From Paludibacteraceae bacterium (GTDB lineage Bacteria; Bacteroidota; Bacteroidia; Bacteroidales; Paludibacteraceae), in assembly GCA_017509715.1 (NCBI GenBank), contig JAFWOU010000029.1, positions 1-64,000 on the forward strand: a DNA stretch of 64,000 nt, given 5' to 3'. The translations under genes and the position numbers were made by a program. The notes beneath the pieces were generated by a model. It made no database searches and had not been told where the DNA came from. It saw only the letters and a program-made list of their open reading frames with translations. This document shows, piece by piece, positions 45,033 to 52,672 of the stretch (position 1 is its first letter; each line of letters begins with the position of its first letter).

Positions 45033-45479
45033 ATGGCATTAAAACGTAGAAATAAGGTAGAGGCCACGTTCGCGATGGCGTCGATGACCGACTTGATCTT
45101 CCTGCTGCTGCTATTCTTCATCATGGCCAGCACAATGTCGTCGCCCAACGACATCAAGATCAACCTGCCGCAGGCACGTTCTACCGACACCACCAAGCCC
45201 CAGATGGCCAAGGTGTCGATCAACAACTTGGGTCAGTACTTCCTGGCCGTAGGTGATGAGCAGCCCGTGGAGATCGCGCCCGAAGCCCTGGAGACGAAAC
45301 TGCAGGAGATGCAACGTGCCGACTCCACACTCACTATTGCACTGCATGCCGATCAGGATATAGCCTACAAGGAAGTAGTGCGCGTATTGGATATTGCGAA
45401 TGAGAATCATATGAAGCTGGTGGTAGCTACTCATCGTGTAGACAACCAGCCTGCAGAAAATGCGGAAACAGAAGAATAA
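45033..45479 (+). CDS. ExbD/TolR biopolymer transport protein
   Basis: 148 aa, one N-terminal membrane helix (about residues 18-38) containing the essential Asp in ASMTDLIFLLLLFF, then a periplasmic domain. It pairs with the ExbB-like protein. The start at 45033 (MALKRRNKVEATFAM) is preferred over an ATG in the repeat upstream. Its last 20 bp overlap the TonB gene. Confidence 0.92.
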   Translation: MALKRRNKVEATFAMASMTDLIFLLLLFFIMASTMSSPNDIKINLPQARSTDTTKPQMAKVSINNLGQYFLAVGDEQPVEIAPEALETKLQEMQRADSTLTIALHADQDIAYKEVVRVLDIANENHMKLVVATHRVDNQPAENAETEE

Positions 45480-46323
45480 ATCACATATTATCGCTTCCGT
45501 GCTGACGCTGCTGTTTGCGGTGCTGCTCTTCCTGTTCCTATGGTTCTTTGTGATCAATGTGCAGAAGGAACTGGAAACGCAGGAGGAGGGCGTAGAGATA
45601 GCCTTTGCCGAGGATGCCGAACCGATGCCGCTGCCCTACCAGGCAGAGGAAGGTGCTGCCGGATCGTCGGCCGCTGAGGGCGAACCCCAGCCATCCGAGG
45701 CACCCGCTGCGCCGGCTAAGACGGCCGAGACACCCCGACCTGTAGTGCCGCAGGAGGCTACCAAGCCCCCGATGACCCAGCAGACGGAGTCGCCCGTGAA
45801 GCAAGAACCCGATACGGAAGAGGATGCAGCCGCCAAGGCTGCCGAAGAGGCGCGCGCTAAAGCGGAAGCGGCTGCTAAGGCCAAGAAAGAGGCAGAAGAG
45901 AAAGCCCGTGCTGAAGCTATCGCCAAGGCGCAGCGGATGGGACAGAAAGTAGGTCCCGGAGCCGGAGGTGCCGGTGGCGCAGGCGGATCGGCCTCAACGG
46001 GTAATACGGGTACCGGACAAAACCCCGCCAAGGGCAAGGGAAGCGGCAAGAGCGGTAACGGCAGTTGGAGTTTGTCGGGCCGCGACATCATAGGCTCGCT
46101 ACCTCAACCGGAGAAGGGACGGTACCAGCCGGGAAAGGTGGTCGTAGTGATCTACGTCAACCCGCAAGGCAAGGTGACGAATGCCAGCATAGGCAAGGGT
46201 ACTACGGTAAGCGACACATCCACCCTGGAGGCTATGAAGAAGAAGGCGATGGAAGCGCGCTTCACAGAGAGTGACCAGAAGAATGACCAACAAGGTCAGA
46301 TAACATATATTATTCCCGAATAA
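45460..46323 (+). CDS. TonB-like energy transducer
   Basis: 287 aa. One N-terminal membrane helix (about 10-32), a long Pro/Glu then Ala/Lys/Glu-rich periplasmic arm (about 45-165), a Gly-rich hinge, and a C-terminal TonB-type domain (about 205-287, GKVVVVIYVNPQGKVTNAS). It transmits energy from ExbB/ExbD across the periplasm. The overlap with exbD supports a single operon. Confidence 0.87.
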   Translation: MRKQKNKSHIIASVLTLLFAVLLFLFLWFFVINVQKELETQEEGVEIAFAEDAEPMPLPYQAEEGAAGSSAAEGEPQPSEAPAAPAKTAETPRPVVPQEATKPPMTQQTESPVKQEPDTEEDAAAKAAEEARAKAEAAAKAKKEAEEKARAEAIAKAQRMGQKVGPGAGGAGGAGGSASTGNTGTGQNPAKGKGSGKSGNGSWSLSGRDIIGSLPQPEKGRYQPGKVVVVIYVNPQGKVTNASIGKGTTVSDTSTLEAMKKKAMEARFTESDQKNDQQGQITYIIPE

Positions 46324-46331
46324 TAAATTGT

Positions 46332-46859
46332 ATGAATTACTTGTTTTTAGACAACGGCTTCGAAGAGATTGAAGCTATCACAACGATCGACCTTTTGCGT
46401 CGTGCCAACATTGCGTTAACTACTGTCTCGCTCACCGGCAAACCGCTGGTGCTGGGAGCACATAACGTAGCCGTGGAGGCTGACGGACTGATGGACGATA
46501 TCGATTTCTCGGACGCAGAGATGCTCATTCTTCCGGGCGGACAGACCAACCTGATTGAACATGCCAACTTGTGCGAACTTCTGGTAGCGCACAACGAGGC
46601 TGACAAACTGATAGCCGCTATATGTTACGCCCCGTCCGTACTGGGCCAACTGGGCATCCTGGAAGGCAAGCAGGCTACCTGCTATCCGGGCTTTGAGAAA
46701 TACCTGGGTGAAAGCTATGTAGGTGGCCTGGTGGTGGAGAGCAAGAACGTCATCACCGCCAAGGGACCGGGCCTGTCGTCCGACTTCGCGTTCTGCCTCA
46801 TCGAGCGCCTCGCCTCGTCGGAGATAGCCGACCAGGTATATGATACGGCGCAGTACTAA
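46332..46859 (+). CDS. DJ-1/PfpI family protein
   Basis: 175 aa. Nucleophile elbow with Cys in AAICYAPSVLGQLG (Cys near residue 98), upstream Glu in DNGFEEIEAI and LILPGGQTN, as in DJ-1/YajL proteins. Proposed roles include oxidative-stress protection or deglycase-like activity; the substrate is not known. It is last in the pdxJ operon, ahead of a bidirectional terminator. Confidence 0.92.
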   Translation: MNYLFLDNGFEEIEAITTIDLLRRANIALTTVSLTGKPLVLGAHNVAVEADGLMDDIDFSDAEMLILPGGQTNLIEHANLCELLVAHNEADKLIAAICYAPSVLGQLGILEGKQATCYPGFEKYLGESYVGGLVVESKNVITAKGPGLSSDFAFCLIERLASSEIADQVYDTAQY

Positions 46860-46880
46860 GATACGATAATAGATATTGGT

Positions 46881-46915
46881 CTAAGGACTAACGACCAACG
46901 ACCAAAGACTAAAAT
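46881..46915. repeat. Heptamer array ACCAACG/ACTAACG
   Basis: Four to five units leading straight into the terminator stem; complementary to the rlmD array. Confidence 0.85.
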
Positions 46916-46948
46916 AGTCGGTTTCCATCAACGGAGGCCGACTATTTT
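46911..46948. terminator. Bidirectional terminator between convergent genes
   Basis: AAAATAGTCGG (46911-46921) pairs with CCGACTATTTT (46938-46948). The stop codon of the esterase gene lies within the 3' arm. Almost identical to the hairpin at 51600-51637. Confidence 0.88.
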
Positions 46949-48066
46949 GTGAAGTTGTTCAGAAAATCAGATAGATATATTCGCCAGTTGCGCCAGGTGT
47001 GACCGCCGATAGTCTCTATATAACGGTGCGGGATGCCGGCTTTCTCCATGCGGCGGTGGAAACGCTTGGCATTCCGGTAGAACATGTCGGAACGGCCGAC
47101 ATAGATCGCATAGGCGGTGCTGTCTTGCGGCATTTGATCCCGATGCACCACGGGCGAAAACAATCCTACCGCCCTGAAATAGCTCGGCCGCATATTAGCC
47201 AAATTGGCCGCCATGCGTGCGCCGTCGGAGAAGCCTACGATATACCGTTCTGAGGAGACACGATAGGTGGAGTCAATCATGGCGATCAGTTCTGCAAGCG
47301 AATGCTCTATATCGTGATTGTGGCAGAGACGTGGATAGTTGATCACATTGTTCCAAAGCGTATGGTGGCTTGGACGATCTTCGTGTACGCCGTAATTGAC
47401 ATCGGGCATGACGAGTATCATTGGCTGACACTTCCCGCTTGCAATCATATTCTCCAGTATCTGTATCGCGCGTCCGCGCTCGCCCCATGATCCCTCGTAG
47501 CCGTTAATGCCATGTATAAGATACATCACGGGAAAAACGGACGGCTGATAGCTGACGCAGGTCTGACCTGGCTGATATCCCGCAGGCAGGTAGATGTTTA
47601 CCCGCCGATTGATCCCCTCAGCGCTACTATACCAACTCGTGCGTATGAATGTACCTTGCTGTGCGGGCTGTTGATACAGGTCGGCTTGTTCTGTGCCACC
47701 GATAGCGACGATATTCCAGCGGTGCATCATCTGCCAAGCCGTATCGCTACAAAGCGGGTCGGGCAAGCGTTTGCCATCTACGCGAAAGCAGTAGGTGTAC
47801 ATCTCGGGATGTACGGGCCGCGTCGTGGTGCGAAAGCAGCCGTCGCTGTCGCGGCGAAGTCGGATGCTACGCGTACGATCCGTATAACGGCTGCTGTCCT
47901 CGTCGGTATAGTGGAAATCGCTCAGCACACTCACGCGTTTGGCATCGCCCGAGTAGCAAATCCGGAGACTACCATCCTCGTTGACCGTTACCTGCGCCTG
48001 TAGTGGAGCAAATAGCCCCACTACAAATGCTAAAAGAAAAATCCAACATGTCGGTTTAGTTCGCAT
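46942..48066 (-). CDS. Exported esterase of the enterochelin esterase/feruloyl esterase type
   Basis: 374 aa. A signal peptide (1-24) is followed by an E-set/CBM48-like domain (about 25-115) and an alpha/beta-hydrolase: Ser280 in GFSDGA and His356 in GGHTWRNW, with YLIHGINGYEGSW forming the oxyanion region. Such proteins deacylate plant polysaccharides or siderophores. Residues about 164-174 (QPGQTCVSYQP) are encoded by the palindromic repeat element at 47545. It overlaps the PCMD gene by 11 bp. Confidence 0.88.
   Translation of the reverse strand: MRTKPTCWIFLLAFVVGLFAPLQAQVTVNEDGSLRICYSGDAKRVSVLSDFHYTDEDSSRYTDRTRSIRLRRDSDGCFRTTTRPVHPEMYTYCFRVDGKRLPDPLCSDTAWQMMHRWNIVAIGGTEQADLYQQPAQQGTFIRTSWYSSAEGINRRVNIYLPAGYQPGQTCVSYQPSVFPVMYLIHGINGYEGSWGERGRAIQILENMIASGKCQPMILVMPDVNYGVHEDRPSHHTLWNNVINYPRLCHNHDIEHSLAELIAMIDSTYRVSSERYIVGFSDGARMAANLANMRPSYFRAVGLFSPVVHRDQMPQDSTAYAIYVGRSDMFYRNAKRFHRRMEKAGIPHRYIETIGGHTWRNWRIYLSDFLNNFTK
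47545..47577. repeat. In-gene copy of the CAGGTCTGACCTG element
   Basis: Palindrome CAGGTC-T-GACCTG (47558-47570) flanked by GCTGATA/GCTGACG units, matching 44926-44948 read on the other strand. Confidence 0.9.
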
Positions 48067-48976
48067 AAGCCAAGCGAATATTGTCGCACCATACTACGTT
48101 GCCCGGACAGCCGGTGAATGGCTTCATGCTGCCTGCCGAAATCTGGATGATCATATGTGTTGGGTTCATATCCGGTCGCCAATCCACTTCCTCGATGCAA
48201 ACCATCTTGCCTTGGCTGTTGTGCGTCTTGTGGCGGTCGTTGGCGAGCGCTTCGTATGGTTTGACCTGGGCGGGCTTGCCGTATTGTATCGGCAGGCGGA
48301 AATTGTTGACCCAACTATCGGTGGTTTGATTGAGGCGTTTTACGGCTGTGCCGACACGATATGCATATACGTGTCCGTTCTCTTCCCAGCGGTGTTGCAG
48401 GATGAGGGTGATGTGCCCTTCGTCGTGTCCGCCTACCTCTTTTACCTTCGTGCCGGCATTCGCAAAGACAGCAGCTTTGTTCTGAATCTGTGCTTTGTAG
48501 TCGAGCACGAGCGCGCTCGGTCGCTTGGTGAAAGGTACACCCATGTCGATCGCCGAATTAGGATCCGAACTCTGCTTCATACCTACTACGTCCATCATCT
48601 TGCCCGTGTAGATCGAACCGGTAGCCAAGGCCTTGAGGTCAATACCGATGGCGGTGACCACCTCCAGCGTACTCTCCATGCGGCAGCAGTAGCCGTTACC
48701 GCGTTTCTCAGGACGCACCGATACGGATACTTTGTCAATACCGAAGGCTTTAGCGTGGGCGTTGCTGCTTCCCCACGGGCCACCTATCTTATAGAGGGTG
48801 CGGGTTTGGCCGCCGATGAGTCGTGACTCCTTGATCTGACGTTCTGCCCAGTTGTCGAAGTTTCCGAAGGGCAACATTTCTATGCGTTCTTGTGCCGACA
48901 CCCTAAGTGCAACAAATAGGAGTGTTAGTATAAGGAATGCGGTGAGTATAACCGCTAATGTTTTATTCGTTTTCAT
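48056..48976 (-). CDS. PCMD (putative carbohydrate metabolism) domain protein
   Basis: 306 aa with an N-terminal hydrophobic signal or anchor (about residues 8-28). The mature domain shows the PCMD-like pattern: early GNFDNW, a middle GHDEGHI, and the ending NVVWCDNIRLAY. The family is a beta-sandwich linked with carbohydrate use in Bacteroidota, without a proven biochemical role. It is upstream of and overlapping the esterase gene. Confidence 0.8.
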   Translation of the reverse strand: MKTNKTLAVILTAFLILTLLFVALRVSAQERIEMLPFGNFDNWAERQIKESRLIGGQTRTLYKIGGPWGSSNAHAKAFGIDKVSVSVRPEKRGNGYCCRMESTLEVVTAIGIDLKALATGSIYTGKMMDVVGMKQSSDPNSAIDMGVPFTKRPSALVLDYKAQIQNKAAVFANAGTKVKEVGGHDEGHITLILQHRWEENGHVYAYRVGTAVKRLNQTTDSWVNNFRLPIQYGKPAQVKPYEALANDRHKTHNSQGKMVCIEEVDWRPDMNPTHMIIQISAGSMKPFTGCPGNVVWCDNIRLAYAN

Positions 48977-48994
48977 AATTCGTAATTTTTAATT

Positions 48995-49333
48995 CTAAAA
49001 ATATATTCTCCATGTGAGCATGATGCTCGAATTGCTTTTCGGGGCGGCATGGAGTTCGTTGTATGGGCAAGCTGTGGGGCTGAACATGGCAAACCATCGC
49101 GGAGCCATTCCGACAACACCATGTACACGCGACATACTCATTCCCACGTCTATCAGCAAATTAGGAGTAATAGCCGGCAGAACGATGTCGAAATACATTC
49201 TGCCCTTCCCCACCGAGCCGCCGAAAAGTCCTTTGTCGGTTTTATCAAAGTGCGGCAACGCGACGGAGTCTGCGGCCGAAACGCTCACGCCGACGAACAG
49301 GGCGAAGAGGCTCAAGAGTATTACGCGCTTCAT
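48995..49333 (-). CDS. Small exported protein of unknown function
   Basis: 112 aa: a good signal peptide (MKRVILLSLFALFVGVSVSAA) followed by a short domain ending in the aromatic pattern SIMLTWRIYF, as in beta-barrel strands. The first 89 bp lie inside the 3' end of the GT4 gene in another frame. It may be coupled to PCMD and esterase downstream. No family recognised. Confidence 0.65.
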   Translation of the reverse strand: MKRVILLSLFALFVGVSVSAADSVALPHFDKTDKGLFGGSVGKGRMYFDIVLPAITPNLLIDVGMSMSRVHGVVGMAPRWFAMFSPTACPYNELHAAPKSNSSIMLTWRIYF

Positions 49334-50492
49334 TTTCCTGAATTTCTTCGTTCAACATCTCTTCAAACTTAGTAACGGAAGCTTCCAGACTGTATTGGCG
49401 ACCCGCCAGACGGTATTGTTCTTCCATATATTGCCGCTCATGCGGATGGTCCAACCAATAGTCGATGGCGCGTGCCAGGTCCTTCGGATCGCCGGGCATA
49501 AACAGACTTCTCCCGTCCAAAGCGAACTGCGGTGTAGCGCTGACGTGACTATTAGCGATGACGGGTACAAGACCTGTTGCGAACGCTTCGATACAACTGA
49601 TGGCTTCGCTCTCCATGTCCGAGGCATGTACGTAGAGATCCGTCTCCAACAGATTCTCAATCAACTCGTCACGACCGACATAGATGAACTGCGGTTGGTG
49701 TTTGAGTTCTTTGCCCAGTTCCACATATTTCTCGTACTCCGGTCCGCGACCCGCAAAAACGAGTTGGATACGATCAGCGTACTTACTATACTTCACCGCA
49801 TTGATAATCACATCCTGACGCTTCTCCTGTGAAAGTCTTCCTATCATCATGATCTTGAAAACGTCCTTTTCCTTTGTACCTTGTACTTTGTCCCTTTGTC
49901 CCTTACGAAGCCCTGCTACCATGAAAGCATCTTGGATTCCGTTGCTGATCGGATGAATCTTTGCCTTGTAACCGCGTTCGGCGAGCATCTCACCCATAAA
50001 CTGAGAAGGAACATGTATGTGACGTAAATGGCTGTATATATCGCGGTTCCATGTCCGGTAGAACAATTCGTTGAACCATTCTACTTTGCCCATACTGACC
50101 GATGACGTCATGTTCTCCGGCTGGATATGGAACGCACCTGTAACCGGTTTGCCGATTTTGTTGCAATAATGAACGGCTTCCCAGGTTATACCGAACGGCA
50201 CAAACACATGCACGATGTCCGCCCAATCGCAAGCACGATGCACGATAACAGTTTCATTATACGCAAAACTGAAATCGTGTTTGTCGCATAGCGGTTGGAA
50301 TACCGGAATATGGAACTTTTTTGTGGTAAAATCACCATCTGTCAAATTGTTCTCAATGTACTCTGGAGTGTCCCAACAGAGAACTTTCACTTCATGACCT
50401 CTTTTGCGCAACTCCCCTGCAAAACGCTGGGCGGAGATAGAGGTTCCGTTATTCGTTGTATAAAAACTGTCTATTACGAATAAAATTTTCAT
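49245..50492 (-). CDS. Glycosyltransferase family 4 protein
   Basis: 415 aa with a GT-B fold: N-terminal FVIDSFYTTNNGTSISAQRF, C-terminal nucleotide-sugar site with MMIGRLSQEKRQD, YVGRDE and ESEAISCIEAFATGLVPVIA. It transfers a sugar from an activated donor to a lipid or protein; acceptor unknown. Residues about 196-207 (QRDKVQGTKEKD) are encoded by CTTTGT-type heptamers. The C-terminal 30 residues are Arg-rich and overlap the next gene. Confidence 0.9.
   Translation of the reverse strand: MKILFVIDSFYTTNNGTSISAQRFAGELRKRGHEVKVLCWDTPEYIENNLTDGDFTTKKFHIPVFQPLCDKHDFSFAYNETVIVHRACDWADIVHVFVPFGITWEAVHYCNKIGKPVTGAFHIQPENMTSSVSMGKVEWFNELFYRTWNRDIYSHLRHIHVPSQFMGEMLAERGYKAKIHPISNGIQDAFMVAGLRKGQRDKVQGTKEKDVFKIMMIGRLSQEKRQDVIINAVKYSKYADRIQLVFAGRGPEYEKYVELGKELKHQPQFIYVGRDELIENLLETDLYVHASDMESEAISCIEAFATGLVPVIANSHVSATPQFALDGRSLFMPGDPKDLARAIDYWLDHPHERQYMEEQYRLAGRQYSLEASVTKFEEMLNEEIQENEARNTLEPLRPVRRRERFGRRLRRVAAL
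49871..49899. repeat. In-frame heptamers CCTTTGT/ACTTTGT in the GT4 gene
   Basis: CCTTTGT, ACCTTGT, ACTTTGT, then CCCTTTGT. Confidence 0.8.
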
Positions 50493-50533
50493 ATATTTTG
50501 TTGTTTTTGTGAGTTATTCTTCAAAATCGACTG

Positions 50534-50541
50534 CAAAAGTA
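50534..50541 (-). promoter_or_regulatory. Probable -7 element for the GT4 gene
   Basis: TACTTTTG on the minus strand, 42 bp upstream of the ATG; no matching TTG at -33. Confidence 0.45.
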
Positions 50542-50606
50542 CTGCTTTTTAATCAATTATCGTTTTTCTAATCCGTACGAAGATTGTTCTAATTCTACTA
50601 ATCCGC

Positions 50607-50637
50607 TTGCACATGTCAAAAAATTGTTGTACCTTTG
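50607..50637 (+). promoter_or_regulatory. Promoter for the AraC-family gene
   Basis: TTG (50607-50609), 20 bp, TACCTTTG (50630-50637), extended -33 TTGCACATGTC. Confidence 0.85.
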
Positions 50638-50668
50638 CACACAAATTGTTTTAAAACGTATATGATAC

Positions 50669-51562
50669 ATGGAGATACAAAAGCAGGAAAACAACATTTT
50701 GCTGGACTTTTCAGGTTTTGAATGGGTCAGTTTTATCCCCGGAGAGACGTCCGTGGACGATATATGCGTCATGCATGTCAAAGGTGAAAAAAGTGCTATT
50801 ATCAATCGGATTATTCCCGAGCAGTATTTTTCGCCGAGTTATTGTTTTCAAATTGTGAATAAAGGATTCGGCAAGATCTATATTAACAACGAAGAATATG
50901 ATATTAAAGCCAATGACGGATTTCTCTTGGCTCCGGAATTCTTGGTAAAGCGCCCCTCCGACTTGGATCGTAACATAGATATGTATATCTTAGCCACCTC
51001 CCGCAAATTTATGAAAGAAATGAATCCGCAATTCCCTTTGTCGCTCATTTCACATACGTATATTCATCCCGTTTGGCACATGAACGCGCAGGCAGTACAA
51101 TGTAGCATCCATTATTTTGAATTGTTACGTGAGGTGGTTGCCTCGCAAAATCGCACAGCCACCATGTTTCTCGTTTATTCGCTTTTCCATTTTCTGGCAG
51201 GGGACATTGCCAACACCAAAATGCATGCGCCGTCCATGTCACGCAACGAAGAGATCACCGGCCGTTTCATGCACCTTGTGGATGCCCATTGTGAGCAACA
51301 GCACTCGCTCGATTGGTATGCCGACCAGCTTTGCCTCTCCACACGCTACGTAGCCAACACCATCAAAGAGACACTCGGAATGACCGCCAGTTCGTTTATT
51401 GAACGCGCACTCATGCAGCGTGCCAAAACACTTCTTGTCTCTACGCCTATGCCCATACAGCAAATAGCCGACCAGCTCGGTTTCCAGAACCAAAGCCATT
51501 TCGGCACCTTCTTCAAGCGCCACGAAGGAATGAGTCCAGCTGCCTTCAGAAAGCAGCAGTAA
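50669..51562 (+). CDS. AraC family transcriptional regulator
   Basis: 297 aa. An N-terminal cupin-like sensor domain (about 1-170) is followed by two helix-turn-helix motifs (about 195-297) with the typical LCLSTRYVANTIKETLG and IADQLGFQNQSHFGTFFKRHEGMSPAAFR. It probably controls a nearby carbohydrate or surface gene; the divergent GT4-PCMD-esterase group is the obvious candidate. The effector is unknown. Less GC-rich than its neighbours. Confidence 0.92.
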   Translation: MEIQKQENNILLDFSGFEWVSFIPGETSVDDICVMHVKGEKSAIINRIIPEQYFSPSYCFQIVNKGFGKIYINNEEYDIKANDGFLLAPEFLVKRPSDLDRNIDMYILATSRKFMKEMNPQFPLSLISHTYIHPVWHMNAQAVQCSIHYFELLREVVASQNRTATMFLVYSLFHFLAGDIANTKMHAPSMSRNEEITGRFMHLVDAHCEQQHSLDWYADQLCLSTRYVANTIKETLGMTASSFIERALMQRAKTLLVSTPMPIQQIADQLGFQNQSHFGTFFKRHEGMSPAAFRKQQ

Positions 51563-51599
51563 GAATTGTTCTAATCGGAAAGTTTCTGCTAAACGTTAT

Positions 51600-51637
51600 A
51601 AAATAGTCGGCTTCCATCAACGGAGGCCGACTATTTT
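51600..51637. terminator. Bidirectional terminator, twin of 46911-46948
   Basis: AAAATAGTCGG (51600-51610) pairs with CCGACTATTTT (51627-51637). The 3' end of queE lies within it, and codons for the last residues (KIVGLR) are formed by the stem. Confidence 0.88.
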
Positions 51638-52270
51638 ATGCAACTGGACGGAGAGGCGCCAGAAGGGGTGGGAGAGGATGTAACGGACTGTGTCGTCGAG
51701 GTTGTCGTTGCGGTCGTCCTCAAAGGCGTCGCAGTTGTTGAGCAGCCATTCGCCCGTATAACGCAAGGGCTGGAGGAGCCAATGCTCGGCCTCCAGCTGG
51801 CTGCGCCAGATCTCTGGATCATATGTTCCCGTAAAAACCACTTTTACCTCATCAACCTTATGTAGAGCTAAAGTGGTAATTTGGCTTTCGACTTTCGACT
51901 TTCGACTTTCGACTATCTTAGGCGAGCAGGTGATCCAGTCGATGCCATCGGGTAGGGGACGGGTGCCGTTGGTCTCAATGCAGATATAGAAGCCGGCCTG
52001 ATGGAGGGCGTCGATGAGGGGTGCGTCGACCTGCAGAGAGGGTTCACCACCCGTGAGCACCAGCATCTTGCGGCGCTCGTTGGGGATGTCGTAGAGCGAG
52101 AGGGCCTCACGGACGATCTCGTCGGCCGACATCTCGGTGAACTCCGAGAACTCGGTGTCGCACCAGGGGCAACGCAGGTTGCAACCGGAGAAACGCACGA
52201 AGACGGCAGGAATGCCGGAGTGGGCGCCTTCGCCCTGTAATGTATAAAAAACTTCGTTTATTTTATACAT
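51617..52270 (-). CDS. queE: 7-carboxy-7-deazaguanine synthase
   Basis: 217 aa radical SAM enzyme that converts carboxytetrahydropterin to 7-carboxy-7-deazaguanine. The iron-sulfur cysteines lie in FSGCNLRCPWCDTEF (about residues 28-42), with TGGEPSLQ near 73. Residues about 120-129 come from four perfect heptamers, placing [10 protein letters not shown] between CSPK and VDEVKVVF. The C-terminus runs into the terminator stem. It is last of the queFCDE operon. Confidence 0.95.
   Translation of the reverse strand: MYKINEVFYTLQGEGAHSGIPAVFVRFSGCNLRCPWCDTEFSEFTEMSADEIVREALSLYDIPNERRKMLVLTGGEPSLQVDAPLIDALHQAGFYICIETNGTRPLPDGIDWITCSPKIVESRKSKVESQITTLALHKVDEVKVVFTGTYDPEIWRSQLEAEHWLLQPLRYTGEWLLNNCDAFEDDRNDNLDDTVRYILSHPFWRLSVQLHKIVGLR
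51885..51912. repeat. In-frame four-unit CTTTCGA array in queE
   Basis: Four identical 7-bp units; the sense strand reads TCGAAAG, with no stop in any frame. Confidence 0.97.
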
Positions 52271-52274
52271 AGTC

Positions 52275-52302
52275 GAAAGTCAAAAGTCAAAAGTCGAAAG
52301 CC
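52275..52302. repeat. Heptamer array GAAAGTC between queD and queE
   Basis: GAAAGTC, AAAAGTC, AAAAGTC, GAAAGCC, filling the 32-bp spacer up to the queD stop. Confidence 0.95.
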
Positions 52303-52635
52303 TTAATCTTTCTCATAAATCGCTATATTTCCTTCGCTCTCTTGGACAGAGACCTTGTAGCAGTTCTCGACGTGGTCGCAGATCCAGCGGGCAATATTCT
52401 CGGCCGAGGGATTGACGTCCAACACGTCGTTGATATACTTGTGGTCGAAGGTGTCCTTGACCACGCGCTTGATGTGCGTGAAGTCGGTGACCATACCGTC
52501 TTGGTTGAGTTCACGGGCACGGCAATAGACAACGATGATCCAGTTGTGGCCGTGCAGGTTCTCACACTTACTCTCGTAGCTCAGCATCAAGTTGTGAGCG
52601 GCGGAGATCTCTATAGTTTTTTGAACGTAATACAT
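52303..52635 (-). CDS. queD: 6-carboxy-5,6,7,8-tetrahydropterin synthase
   Basis: 110 aa, the short QueD form. Zinc histidines at SAAHN and HGHNW, with the catalytic Cys in ESKCENLHGHN. It converts dihydroneopterin triphosphate to carboxytetrahydropterin, the first dedicated step to preQ0. Order queF-queC-queD-queE with short repeat-filled spacers indicates one transcript. Confidence 0.95.
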   Translation of the reverse strand: MYYVQKTIEISAAHNLMLSYESKCENLHGHNWIIVVYCRARELNQDGMVTDFTHIKRVVKDTFDHKYINDVLDVNPSAENIARWICDHVENCYKVSVQESEGNIAIYEKD

Positions 52636-52637
52636 AT

Positions 52638-52672
52638 GGGTTACGGGTTATGGGTTATGGGTTACGGGTGGC
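52638..52672. repeat. Heptamer array GGGTTAC/GGGTTAT at the queC end
   Basis: Five units from next to the queD ATG across the queC stop; they encode the last residues of QueC (ATRNP). Confidence 0.95.
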
